DNA of 64,000 nucleotides, taken from assembly GCF_027594865.1 (NCBI RefSeq), contig NZ_CP089391.1, forward strand, positions 3,192,501 through 3,256,500, given 5' to 3'. The translations under genes and the position numbers were made by a program. Source of the stretch: Bradyrhizobium xenonodulans. GTDB lineage: Bacteria; Pseudomonadota; Alphaproteobacteria; Rhizobiales; Xanthobacteraceae. Under the pieces are notes generated by a model, which searched no databases, had not been told where the DNA came from, and was given only the letters and a program-made list of their open reading frames with translations. How positions within the stretch are numbered: position 1 is the stretch's first letter; every line of letters begins with the position of its first letter. Shown here piece after piece: positions 55,069 through 63,272 of this stretch.

Positions 55069-55422
55069 TTGCTGCGGATCTGGAAGGCCACGATCAATTC
55101 CCGTAACGGTCTGGCCTTTGCGTTCCGATCGGAGCAGGCCGTCCGGGAGGAGATTTTTGCGCTCCTCGCGTCACTGCCGCTCGCCTGGTTCGTCGGCGCG
55201 ACCGCGATGCGCGCGGTCGAGCTGGTCTGTGCGGTCGCGTTCGTGCTGGTGGTCGAGCTGCTCAACACCGCGATCGAGAAGCTCGCCGACCGCCTGACCA
55301 TGGATCACGACAAGCAGATCGGGCGGGTCAAGGACATGGGCTCGGCCGCGGTCGGCGTTGCGTTGCTGATGGCCGGCGCGTTCTGGATCATCGCCATCAT
55401 CGAGCGATTGGGGTTCCTCTAG
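55069..55422 (+). CDS. dgkA: Diacylglycerol kinase, prokaryotic DgkA type
   Basis: 117-residue membrane kinase returning diacylglycerol to phosphatidic acid. RIWKATINSRNGLAFAFRSEQAVREEI is the N-terminal motif with the catalytic glutamate region, followed by VELLNTAIEKLADRL and three membrane helices. The best start is TTG 55069, 4 bp after the aroG stop. There is no separate ribosome site, so translation is probably coupled. Confidence 0.9.
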   Translation: MLRIWKATINSRNGLAFAFRSEQAVREEIFALLASLPLAWFVGATAMRAVELVCAVAFVLVVELLNTAIEKLADRLTMDHDKQIGRVKDMGSAAVGVALLMAGAFWIIAIIERLGFL

Positions 55423-55446
55423 CCCGACAATTGGAGTGCGGCGGCC

Positions 55447-57204
55447 ATGACCGAACGTCTCACCACATTCGCGGTCACGCTCGCCCAGCTCAATCCGACC
55501 ATGGGCGACATCGAGGGCAACGCCGCCAAGGCGCGCGCAGCGCGTGCGCAGGCTGTCGCCGACGGCGCCGAACTCGTGCTGTTTCCGGAATTGTTCATCG
55601 CCGGCTATCCGCCGGAAGACCTGGTGCAGAAGCCGGCATTCCAGGTTGCCTGCCGCACCGCGATCGAGGCGCTCGCGCGCGAAACCGCCGACGGCGGCCC
55701 GGCCATGCTGGTCGGCACGCCCTGGGTCGAGGATAACAGGCTCTACAATGCCTGCGCGCTGCTCGACGACGGCCGCATCGCCGCGCTGCGCTTCAAATGC
55801 AATCTGCCGAATTACGGCGTGTTCGACGAGAAGCGGCTGTTTTCGCGCGGCCCTGCGGCGGGCCCCGTGACCGTGCGCGGCGTCCGCATCGGCGTGCCGA
55901 TTTGCGAAGACATCTGGCTGGAAGAGTCCGAGGACTACGAGAACGTGGTGGAGACGCTGGCCGAGACCGGCGCCGAGATCATCCTGGTGCCGAACGGCTC
56001 GCCCTACGCCCGCGACAAGAGCGACGTGCGCCTGTCGGTCGCGGTGGCACGCGTCACCGAGAGCGGCCTGCCGCTGGTCTATCTCAATCAGGTCTGCGGC
56101 CAGGACGAGCTGGTGTTCGACGGCGCCTCCTTCGCGCTCAACGGCGACCTCTCGCTCGCAGCGCAACTGCCGGCGTTCGCGGAAAGCGTCACGACGCTGC
56201 GCTTCACCCGTAACGGTGACGACTGGCGTTGTGCGGGTCCGATCGCCGAGCAGCTGGAAGGCGACAGGGCCGACTACGCCGCCTGCGTGCTGGGCCTGCG
56301 CGACTACGTCGCCAAGAACGGCTTTCCCGGCGTGCTGCTCGGCATCTCCGGCGGCATCGACTCCGCCCTGTGCGCAGCGATCGCGGTCGATGCGCTCGGC
56401 GCCGACCAGGTGCACGGCGTGATGCTGCCTTATCGCTACACGGCAGCACACTCGATCGCGGATGCCGGCGAGCTCGCCGGCCATCTCGGCATCCGCTACG
56501 AGGTGCTGCCGATCGCGGAAGCCGTGACCGGGTTCGAGACCATCCTGTCCGGTCTGTTCAAGAATCTGCCGCCCGATATCACCGAGGAGAATCTCCAGGC
56601 GCGGACCCGCGGCACGCTGCTGATGGCGATCTCCAACAAGACCGGGCTGATGGTGGTGACGACGGGCAACAAGTCGGAAATGTCGGTCGGCTACGCCACG
56701 CTCTATGGCGACATGAACGGCGGCTTCAACCCGATCAAGGACATCTACAAGACGCAGGTGTTTCGGCTGGCGGCGTTGCGCAACAGCTGGAAGCCCGATG
56801 GCGCGCTCGGACCGGCGGGCGAGGTGATTCCGCCCGACATCATCACGCGTCCGCCGACGGCGGAGCTGCGGGAGAACCAGACCGACCAGGATTCGCTGCC
56901 GCCCTACGACGTGCTCGATGCCATCCTGCAAGGCCTCATCGAACGCGAGGAGCCGCTCGACAAGATCATCGCTGCCGGCTTCGATCGCGACACGGTCACC
57001 CGCATCGACCATCTGCTCAACGTCGCCGAATACAAGCGCCGCCAGGCCGCGCCCGGCGTGAAGGTGACGGCCAGGAATTTTGGCCGCGACCGCCGTTATC
57101 CCATCACCAACCGCTTTCGCGACAAGGGCGAGCCGTTGCCTGCGGCGGACGAGACGCTGGTCTCGCGCGGGAGCAAGGCGTCGATCGACGCGTTCGAGGG
57201 CTGA
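55447..57204 (+). CDS. nadE: Glutamine-dependent NAD+ synthetase
   Basis: 585 residues. The N-terminal nitrilase-like glutaminase domain (about 1-270) has the Glu-Lys-Cys triad in PELFIAGYPPEDL, RFKCNLPNYGVFDEKR and VPICEDIWLEES. The C-terminal synthetase domain (about 285-585) carries the SGGIDSALCAA ATP pyrophosphatase loop and STGNKSEMSVGYATLYGDM-type residues (written here as TTGNKSEMSVGY). It converts deamido-NAD to NAD using ammonia channelled from glutamine. GGAG is present upstream. Convergent with the cytochrome oxidase operon (28 bp). Confidence 0.96.
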   Translation: MTERLTTFAVTLAQLNPTMGDIEGNAAKARAARAQAVADGAELVLFPELFIAGYPPEDLVQKPAFQVACRTAIEALARETADGGPAMLVGTPWVEDNRLYNACALLDDGRIAALRFKCNLPNYGVFDEKRLFSRGPAAGPVTVRGVRIGVPICEDIWLEESEDYENVVETLAETGAEIILVPNGSPYARDKSDVRLSVAVARVTESGLPLVYLNQVCGQDELVFDGASFALNGDLSLAAQLPAFAESVTTLRFTRNGDDWRCAGPIAEQLEGDRADYAACVLGLRDYVAKNGFPGVLLGISGGIDSALCAAIAVDALGADQVHGVMLPYRYTAAHSIADAGELAGHLGIRYEVLPIAEAVTGFETILSGLFKNLPPDITEENLQARTRGTLLMAISNKTGLMVVTTGNKSEMSVGYATLYGDMNGGFNPIKDIYKTQVFRLAALRNSWKPDGALGPAGEVIPPDIITRPPTAELRENQTDQDSLPPYDVLDAILQGLIEREEPLDKIIAAGFDRDTVTRIDHLLNVAEYKRRQAAPGVKVTARNFGRDRRYPITNRFRDKGEPLPAADETLVSRGSKASIDAFEG

Positions 57205-57232
57205 ACATAAGTCTTGAGCGACAGCGGGGGCC

Positions 57233-57625
57233 CTATGACGGGGTTGCGAAGAACAGCACCCGCAGGAAGTGCGTGTATTCAGATTCGAGCACCATGATTG
57301 TCACAAACACCATTACCGCGATCGGTGGCAGCAGGATGGCATAGGTGAGGGCCAGCCGCTCCCAGGCCATGTGCATGAAGACGGCAACGATCAGGCCGGC
57401 CTTCAACACCATGAACAGCAGGATCAGCGACCACCTGAGGTAGCCGTGTAGGCCAAAATAGTCGACAAGGTAGGAGCACGTGCTGAGGACAAACAGCCAG
57501 CCCCAGACCACGAGGTAGAGCCTGATCGGGTGCTGTTGCCCCTTGGCGTGCACGGCTGCTGTTGCGACTGCGCCGTGCGCTGGAGCGTGAAGCTGGCCTT
57601 CCATGTGTACCGCCGCGTTTGTCAT
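57233..57625 (-). CDS. Cytochrome oxidase subunit IV-like protein
   Basis: 130 residues: a His/Ala-rich N-terminus (about 1-35) and three membrane helices (about 36-55, 64-83 and 92-115) with LYLVVWGWLFVLSTCSYLVDY and VLKAGLIVAVFMHMAWER, the pattern of COX4_pro / subunit IV proteins of aa3-type oxidases. GAGG precedes ATG 57625. Last gene of the operon, 9 bp after the second subunit III gene. Probably a small assembly or stability subunit. Confidence 0.85.
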   Translation of the reverse strand: MTNAAVHMEGQLHAPAHGAVATAAVHAKGQQHPIRLYLVVWGWLFVLSTCSYLVDYFGLHGYLRWSLILLFMVLKAGLIVAVFMHMAWERLALTYAILLPPIAVMVFVTIMVLESEYTHFLRVLFFATPS

Positions 57626-57634
57626 GCGCCGACC

Positions 57635-58357
57635 TCACCAAAGATAGAACAATGCAAAGATGAACACCCACACGAGATCGACGAAGTGCCAGTACAGGCC
57701 CATGATCTCGACGATCTCGTAATAGCCCTTGCGGCTCGTGAAGAAGCCGCGCCTCTCGAGGTCGAAGTCGCCGCGCAAGACCTTCCGCGCAATGGCGATC
57801 AGGAAGATCACGCCGATCGTCACGTGGGTGCCGTGGAAGCCAGTTATCATGAAGAAGCTTGCACCAAACTGCGGTGCACCCCACGGATTGCCCCAGGGCC
57901 GGACGCCCTCCATGATCAGCTTGGTCCATTCGAAGGCCTGCATTCCGACGAAGGTTGCGCCGAAGGCTGCCGTGACCAGCATCAAGGCCGCGGTTCTGAC
58001 GCGATCGCGGCGGTAGCCGAAATTGACGGCCATCGCCATCGTGCCGCTGCTGCTGATCAGGATAAAGGTCATGATGGCGATCAGGATCAGGGGGATGTGG
58101 TTGCCCCCGATATTGAGGGCGAAGACTTCGCTGGGATTCGGCCACGGCACGGTCGTGGACATGCGCGCCGTCATGTAGGAGAGCAGGAAGCAACTGAAGA
58201 TGAAGGTGTCGCTGAGGAGGAAGATCCACATCATGGCCTTGCCCCAGGACACGTTCTTGAAGGCGCGCTGATCGGACGCCCAGTCGGCGGCGATGCCGCG
58301 CCAGCCTTCAGGCCGCGCAGGCGATTGGCCCGAATGTGTCAGCACGGTTTCAGCCAT
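57635..58357 (-). CDS. coxP: Cytochrome c oxidase subunit III-like protein, second copy (CoxP type)
   Basis: 240 residues, about six membrane helices. KAMMWIFLLSDTFIFSCFL, LILIAIMTFILISSSGTMAMA, EGVRPWGNPWGAPQFGASFFMITGFHGTHVTIG and GLYWHFVDLVWVFIFALFYLW are subunit III blocks, including the conserved glutamate/tryptophan region. ATG 58357 follows the CoxO gene by 14 bp. Its length is the full one for the family. Confidence 0.9.
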   Translation of the reverse strand: MAETVLTHSGQSPARPEGWRGIAADWASDQRAFKNVSWGKAMMWIFLLSDTFIFSCFLLSYMTARMSTTVPWPNPSEVFALNIGGNHIPLILIAIMTFILISSSGTMAMAVNFGYRRDRVRTAALMLVTAAFGATFVGMQAFEWTKLIMEGVRPWGNPWGAPQFGASFFMITGFHGTHVTIGVIFLIAIARKVLRGDFDLERRGFFTSRKGYYEIVEIMGLYWHFVDLVWVFIFALFYLW

Positions 58358-58371
58358 CTGGTCTCGCCTCC

Positions 58372-59076
58372 CTAGCTCAGCAATTGACGGCAGACGTTGA
58401 CGAAATCGTCGGTCCAGCCCGTGAGAAGACCGAGCAGGACAAGCCAGACCAGCAGCAGGAAATGCCAGTAGATGGCGCACAGCTCCACGCTCAATCGCAC
58501 CTCGGCGATCTCGGTGCCGCGCCACACCTTGGCCGAGGTTCGCCCGAGGGCCACCAGGCCGCCCGTCAGATGCAGCCCGTGCACCGCGGTCAACAGGTAG
58601 AAGAAGGAATTCGCCGGATTGGACGCCACGAAATATCCGGCAGCCCCGAGCCGTTGCCAGGCCAGGAGCTGTCCGGCGAGGAAGATCGCGGCGGATGCTC
58701 CGCCCGCGAGCAGGCCGATCTTGACGCTCTCGGTGTCGTGCCGCCCGGCAGCCACGTACGACCATTGCAGCGCGACGCTGCTCAGGACCAGGACGCCTGT
58801 GTTGACCCAGAGCAGCCGCGGTACCGGCAGCGGCCGCCAGTCCACCACGCTCATGCGCATCGAGTAGGCGCTGATGAAGAGGACGAATAATGCGCTCGCG
58901 ACGGCGAGAAACACGCCAAGTCCGACCTTCGCTGCCGGCCAGGTCATGCTATCGCCGCCCGGGAAATCACCGACCGAGCCTTCCTCCAGCCAGGGCTTGG
59001 ACATCAGCCGCTGCTGCGACAGCCACCATCCGGCGATCACCGCAAGCACAGCCAGGAACAGGATGATGGCGCTCAC
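58372..59076 (-). CDS. coxO: Cytochrome c oxidase subunit III-like protein, first copy (CoxO type)
   Basis: 234 residues with six or seven membrane helices. FLAVASALFVLFISAYSMR, FYLLTAVHGLHLTGGLVALG and ELCAIYWHFLLLVWLVLLGLL are diagnostic. An extra N-terminal helix (about 1-20) with a periplasmic loop precedes the core. GTG 59076 overlaps the stop of the subunit I gene (GTGA), so translation is coupled. It pairs with the second subunit III-like gene. Confidence 0.9.
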   Translation of the reverse strand: MSAIILFLAVLAVIAGWWLSQQRLMSKPWLEEGSVGDFPGGDSMTWPAAKVGLGVFLAVASALFVLFISAYSMRMSVVDWRPLPVPRLLWVNTGVLVLSSVALQWSYVAAGRHDTESVKIGLLAGGASAAIFLAGQLLAWQRLGAAGYFVASNPANSFFYLLTAVHGLHLTGGLVALGRTSAKVWRGTEIAEVRLSVELCAIYWHFLLLVWLVLLGLLTGWTDDFVNVCRQLLS

Positions 59077-60851
59077 GAAGCAGCCCCCTGAACGAGCTGC
59101 GTCGCGCGTGGTGGCTGGTTCTGCGGAATGAAGTCCTCCGCGGCGCCGGGCACACTGTAGTCATAAGCCCAGCGGTACACGACCGGAAGCTCCTTGCCCC
59201 AGTTGCCGTGCCCCGGGGGCGTCTCCGGCGTCTGCCACTCCAGCGTTGTCGCCCGCCACGGATTGCCGCCTGAGGCCTCACCCTTGAACAGACTCCAGGC
59301 AAGATTGAACAGGAACACCATCTGGCTGAAGCCGACGGTCAAGGCCACCACGGAGATGAACGCATTCAGTGAATGGGCCGAGGACGGGATGAACGCCGCG
59401 TCGCCGAGTTCGAAATACCGGCGCGGAACCCCGAGCAGTCCAAGATAGTGCATGGGGAAGAAGATCAGGTAGGCGCCGAGGAAGGTGACCCAGAAGTGAA
59501 ACTTGCCCAGGACGTCGTTCAGCATCCGCCCCGTGACCTTGGGGTACCAATGATAGATCGCGCCGAGCACGACCATGATCGGCGCCACGCCCATCACCAT
59601 GTGGAAATGCGCGACCACGAACATGGTATCCGAGAGGGGCACGTCCACGACGACGTTGCCGAGGAAGAGGCCGGTGAGGCCGCCATTCACGAAGGTGATG
59701 ATGAACCCGAGGGCGAACAGCATCGGCACCCTGAGATGAATGTCGCCGCGCCACAGGGTCAGCACCCAGTTGTAGACCTTGATCGCGGTGGGGATGGCGA
59801 TGATGAGCGTCGTGGTGGCGAAGAAGTACCCGAACTGCGGGAACATGCCGCTCACATACATGTGGTGTGCCCATACGATGAAGCTGAGCGCGCCGATGGC
59901 CACGATTGCCCAGACCATCATGCGGTAACCAAAGATGTTCTTGCGTGCATGCGTGCTGATCAGATCGGAGACGATGCCGAAGGCGGGCAGGGCGACGATG
60001 TAGACCTCGGGGTGGCCGAAGAACCAGAACAGGTGCTGGAAGAGCAGCGGGCTGCCGCCGCCATATTTCGACAGCTGGCCCATCTCGACGAGGGAGGGCA
60101 TGAAGAAGCTGGTTCCCAGGAGACGGTCGAGCAGCAGCATGACCGAGGCGACGAAGAGTGCAGGGAATGCCAGCAGCGCCATGACGGTCGCCGTGAAAAT
60201 GCCCCACACCGTCAGGGGCAGGCGCATCAACGTCATGCCGCGGGTGCGCGCTTGCAGCACCGTGACCACGTAATTCAGTCCGCCCATGGTGAAGCCGATG
60301 ATGAACAGGATCAGGGACGACATCATGAGAATGATGCCCCAATCCTGTCCGGGCGTTCCGGAGAGGATGGCTTGCGGCGGGTATAGCGTCCAGCCGGCGC
60401 CGGTGGGGCCGCCGGGCACGAAGAATGTCGAGGCCAGCACGAGGACTGCGAGCAGGTAGACCCAGTAGCTCAGCATGTTCACATAGGGGAAGACCATGTC
60501 CCGGGCGCCGACCATCAGCGGGATCAGGTAGTTGCCGAAGCCGCCCAGGAACAACGCGGTGAGCAGATAGATCACCATGATCATGCCGTGCATGGTGATG
60601 AACTGGAGGTACTGGTTGGCATCGATGAAGGAGAAGGTGCCGGGGAATCCCAGTTGCAGTCGCATCAGCCACGACAGCACCAGGGCCACCAGCCCGATGG
60701 CCGAGGCCGTCAGCGAATACTGAATGGCGATCACCTTGGCGTCCTGCGAGAAGACATACCGTGTCCACCAACTCCTTGGATGATAGAGTTCGACTTCAGG
60801 TACTTCGGCAGGCGGGATGCCTGCGATCCCTTCATATGGAATATCGACCAT
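59073..60851 (-). CDS. coxN: Cytochrome c oxidase subunit I (CoxN type, second aa3 oxidase)
   Basis: 592-residue catalytic subunit with twelve core membrane helices and haem a, haem a3 and CuB ligands. FITMHGMIMV, the CuB and cross-linked-tyrosine segment FFGHPEVYIVALP, VWAHHMYVSGM, and VVAHFHMVMG are intact; GHPEVY carries the glutamate of an A1-type D-channel. ATG 60851 is chosen since GAGGAGG lies five bases before it, giving MVDIPYEGIAGI. Starts at 60902 and 60875 are weaker. The 78-bp gap from the subunit II gene is the only larger one in the operon. Confidence 0.95.
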   Translation of the reverse strand: MVDIPYEGIAGIPPAEVPEVELYHPRSWWTRYVFSQDAKVIAIQYSLTASAIGLVALVLSWLMRLQLGFPGTFSFIDANQYLQFITMHGMIMVIYLLTALFLGGFGNYLIPLMVGARDMVFPYVNMLSYWVYLLAVLVLASTFFVPGGPTGAGWTLYPPQAILSGTPGQDWGIILMMSSLILFIIGFTMGGLNYVVTVLQARTRGMTLMRLPLTVWGIFTATVMALLAFPALFVASVMLLLDRLLGTSFFMPSLVEMGQLSKYGGGSPLLFQHLFWFFGHPEVYIVALPAFGIVSDLISTHARKNIFGYRMMVWAIVAIGALSFIVWAHHMYVSGMFPQFGYFFATTTLIIAIPTAIKVYNWVLTLWRGDIHLRVPMLFALGFIITFVNGGLTGLFLGNVVVDVPLSDTMFVVAHFHMVMGVAPIMVVLGAIYHWYPKVTGRMLNDVLGKFHFWVTFLGAYLIFFPMHYLGLLGVPRRYFELGDAAFIPSSAHSLNAFISVVALTVGFSQMVFLFNLAWSLFKGEASGGNPWRATTLEWQTPETPPGHGNWGKELPVVYRWAYDYSVPGAAEDFIPQNQPPRATQLVQGAAS

Positions 60852-60929
60852 AGAAACCTCCTCGGTCGTTTCCATCGGGGGTGAGGGGTTGGCCTCGTGC
60901 ACCCGATCGATCTTCGCAGCGGCAGCTTG

Positions 60930-61763
60930 CTACTTGCCACCGGATTGGTACGTCGCCTTCACGACAGCTTTTGCCGGCGACAATTCGGCAAACGTCTTTT
61001 GTTGCTCCAGCCAAGCGTGATATTCACGCTCTTCGTCGACGATGACCTTGGCCCGCATCTGATAATGAGCAGCGCCACAAAGCTCCGCACATAGAACGTC
61101 GAACGTTCCGGTTCGGATCGGCGTGATCCAGAAATAGGTCACCATGCCCGGGACCATGTCCATCTTGGCGCGGAATTCGGGCACGTAGAAATCGTGCAGG
61201 ACATCAACCGAGCGGAGGAGAACCTTGACCGGCTTTCCCATTTGAAGGTGCAGGTCGCCGTTCTCGATCACGACGTCGTCCTGCGCGTGCGGGTCGTCAC
61301 GATTGAGTCCCATCGGATTGTCGGAAGCGATGTTGCGGACATCGGATGTGCCCAGCCGTCCATCCTTGCCCGGAAGGCGGAAGCTCCATTGCCATTGCTG
61401 GCCCATGACCTCGACCTCGGTGGCATCCGCAGGCACCGTCACGAACTGGTGCCAGACCACGAGGCCAGGCGCCAACATGGCCGCGACGCCGACGCCGGTC
61501 CCGACGCTCAGCCACCATTCGAGTCTTTTGTTTTCCGGATTGTAGTCAGCCCGTCTTCCCTCTTTGTGGTGAAAGCGGAAGACGCAATAGGCCATGAAGG
61601 CGATGACCGCGACGAAAACAAAGCCCGTGATCCAGAACGTGATGTTGATGGTGTGATCGATATAGGCCCAGTTCGTGGCGATCGGCGTCCACCACCACGG
61701 GCTGTAGAGGTGAAACAGCACCGAGCCGATCGCGACCAGAAGCAGTATCAGTGCGACAGCCAT
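60930..61763 (-). CDS. coxM: Cytochrome c oxidase subunit II (CoxM type)
   Basis: 277 residues. Two N-terminal membrane helices (about 3-20 and 40-62), then the CuA cupredoxin domain: VLHDFYVPEFRAKMDMVPG and the CuA ligands in AELCGAAHYQM with the first cysteine in LCAELC. GQQWQWSFRLPGKDG is the tryptophan-rich electron-entry region. No cytochrome c domain is fused. First gene of the operon; the only substantial upstream space (546 bp) is the promoter region. Confidence 0.95.
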   Translation of the reverse strand: MAVALILLLVAIGSVLFHLYSPWWWTPIATNWAYIDHTINITFWITGFVFVAVIAFMAYCVFRFHHKEGRRADYNPENKRLEWWLSVGTGVGVAAMLAPGLVVWHQFVTVPADATEVEVMGQQWQWSFRLPGKDGRLGTSDVRNIASDNPMGLNRDDPHAQDDVVIENGDLHLQMGKPVKVLLRSVDVLHDFYVPEFRAKMDMVPGMVTYFWITPIRTGTFDVLCAELCGAAHYQMRAKVIVDEEREYHAWLEQQKTFAELSPAKAVVKATYQSGGK

Positions 61764-62309
61764 CCTGATCCATCCTTGCCATCGAAGGCTACGGATACGA
61801 ATCCAGGGCGGAGCTCATGTCTGTCGCGATGGTTGGCCTTTCTTGACTGGCATCTATGCCATCGCCGGCCTTTTGCCTCGCCCATTCCTCTTGGTCGCGA
61901 AATCAAGCGAACGCTCGCGACCATCAATTTCATCGGAGCTAAGGGCGTCTGGGTCTAAGATGGTCCCAGCCTGATCCGGCGTCAATAGAGCATGTAGGCG
62001 TGGGGACGTGGCGTGGGCGTTGTCGCCCGGCAGGTCGACAAAGCCTCAGGTGCGCGTGTTGGGTGGCGGCGTCCCGGGCGATGCAGCGCACAAATCAGGT
62101 GCACATTCACCCAACCGTGAGTGCAGCCGTGCCCCGCGCGCGCTAAGCTGGCGGAGCAGGTCGCGACGGGTTCCGTCCGGCCAGGCTCCTTTCGCTGAAC
62201 CTGACTTGCCGTACTCGACCCACCGCGTTTCCTGCTCGACAGGCGGACACGCGTGGCTGGAAAGCGCGTGTGATCGAAACCGCGATTTTCAGCACGGGAG
62301 GGTTCATTC
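61764..62309. other. Divergent regulatory gap of 546 bp upstream of the cox operon
   Basis: No gene recognised. The one clear structure is a 9-bp perfect inverted repeat, TGGTCGCGA (61892-61900) and TCGCGACCA (61915-61923), separated by 14 bp and about 130 bp upstream of the subunit II start. No FixK or FNR box (TTGAT-N4-ATCAA) was seen. Confidence 0.5.
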
Positions 62310-63218
62310 ATGGCCACTCTGTACTCCCACGACATCATCAGGCGGCACGTATTCGGCGAAGCGGCCTCCTATCCCATTCGCAAGATCAGCTTGCCCGACC
62401 TGACCGAGGCCCTACGCCTGGGTTGGGAGGATTTCCAGGCGATGCCGAGCCACGCGATCGTCGTGTGCGTGATTTATCCCGTTCTCGGTCTCATCCTGTT
62501 CCGGATGGTTCTCGGCTATTCGGTGCTGCCGCTCCTGTTTCCGCTGGCTGCCGGCTTTGCCTTGATCGGCCCCTTTGCCGCGATCGGTCTCTACGAACTC
62601 AGCCGGCGTCGCGAGCGCGGCGAGGAGGTCGATGCATGGGATGCGATCAAGGTGCTGCGCGCACCGTCGTTCGGCGCCATGCTCGAGCTCGGCGTGCTCC
62701 TGCTGGTCCTGTTCGGGGCCTGGATCGGTGTCGCGAACGCAATCTATGTCACGATCTTCGGTCACGCGGCGGCCGCAAGCATCCCCGATTTCGCAACGCG
62801 CGTGCTGACGACACCGGAAGGCTGGTCGCTCATCATCGTCGGTTGCGGTGTCGGCTTCCTGTTTGCGGTTGTGGCATTGTGCGTCAGCGTCGTGTCATTT
62901 CCGTTGATGCTCGACCGGCATGCGACTGCGATCGACGCGATCCGCACGTCGCTCCGAGCGGTGGCCGCGAATCCGGTTGCGATGGCTGGGTGGGGCATCA
63001 TCGTGGCGGCGCTGCTCGTGATCGGCTCGCTACCGCTCTTCGTTGGTCTCGCTGTCGTCCTGCCGGTGCTCGGTCATGCCACCTGGCACCTCTATCGGCG
63101 GGTGGTCGAGCCGAATCCGAATCCTCCGGACGAGCGGCCGCCGCGCCCGAAGGGAAAGCGCTACGCGGCGGACTTTCCGGCCAATCTCTTCCCGTGGAGC
63201 CGCGAGGGGGAGCAGTAA
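62310..63218 (+). CDS. DUF2189 integral membrane protein
   Basis: 302 residues with about six membrane helices. The N-terminus RKISLPDLTEALRLGWEDFQAMPSHAI and GFALIGPFAAIGLYELSRRRE match DUF2189, membrane proteins of unknown function often found next to cytochrome oxidase genes. GGGAGG is seven bases before ATG 62310. A C-terminal proline-rich cytoplasmic tail ends WSREGEQ. It is divergent from the cox operon, hinting at a role in oxidase assembly or respiration (inference). Confidence 0.88.
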   Translation: MATLYSHDIIRRHVFGEAASYPIRKISLPDLTEALRLGWEDFQAMPSHAIVVCVIYPVLGLILFRMVLGYSVLPLLFPLAAGFALIGPFAAIGLYELSRRRERGEEVDAWDAIKVLRAPSFGAMLELGVLLLVLFGAWIGVANAIYVTIFGHAAAASIPDFATRVLTTPEGWSLIIVGCGVGFLFAVVALCVSVVSFPLMLDRHATAIDAIRTSLRAVAANPVAMAGWGIIVAALLVIGSLPLFVGLAVVLPVLGHATWHLYRRVVEPNPNPPDERPPRPKGKRYAADFPANLFPWSREGEQ

Positions 63219-63272
63219 CAGTGAAACGGCTGCGCCTGGCGGCCGCCTTCGCGGGGCATGACGGGTGAGGGC

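Noticed and set aside
55171..57012. 613-codon minus-strand frame across dgkA and nadE
   Set aside because: Antisense shadow of two well-recognised genes.
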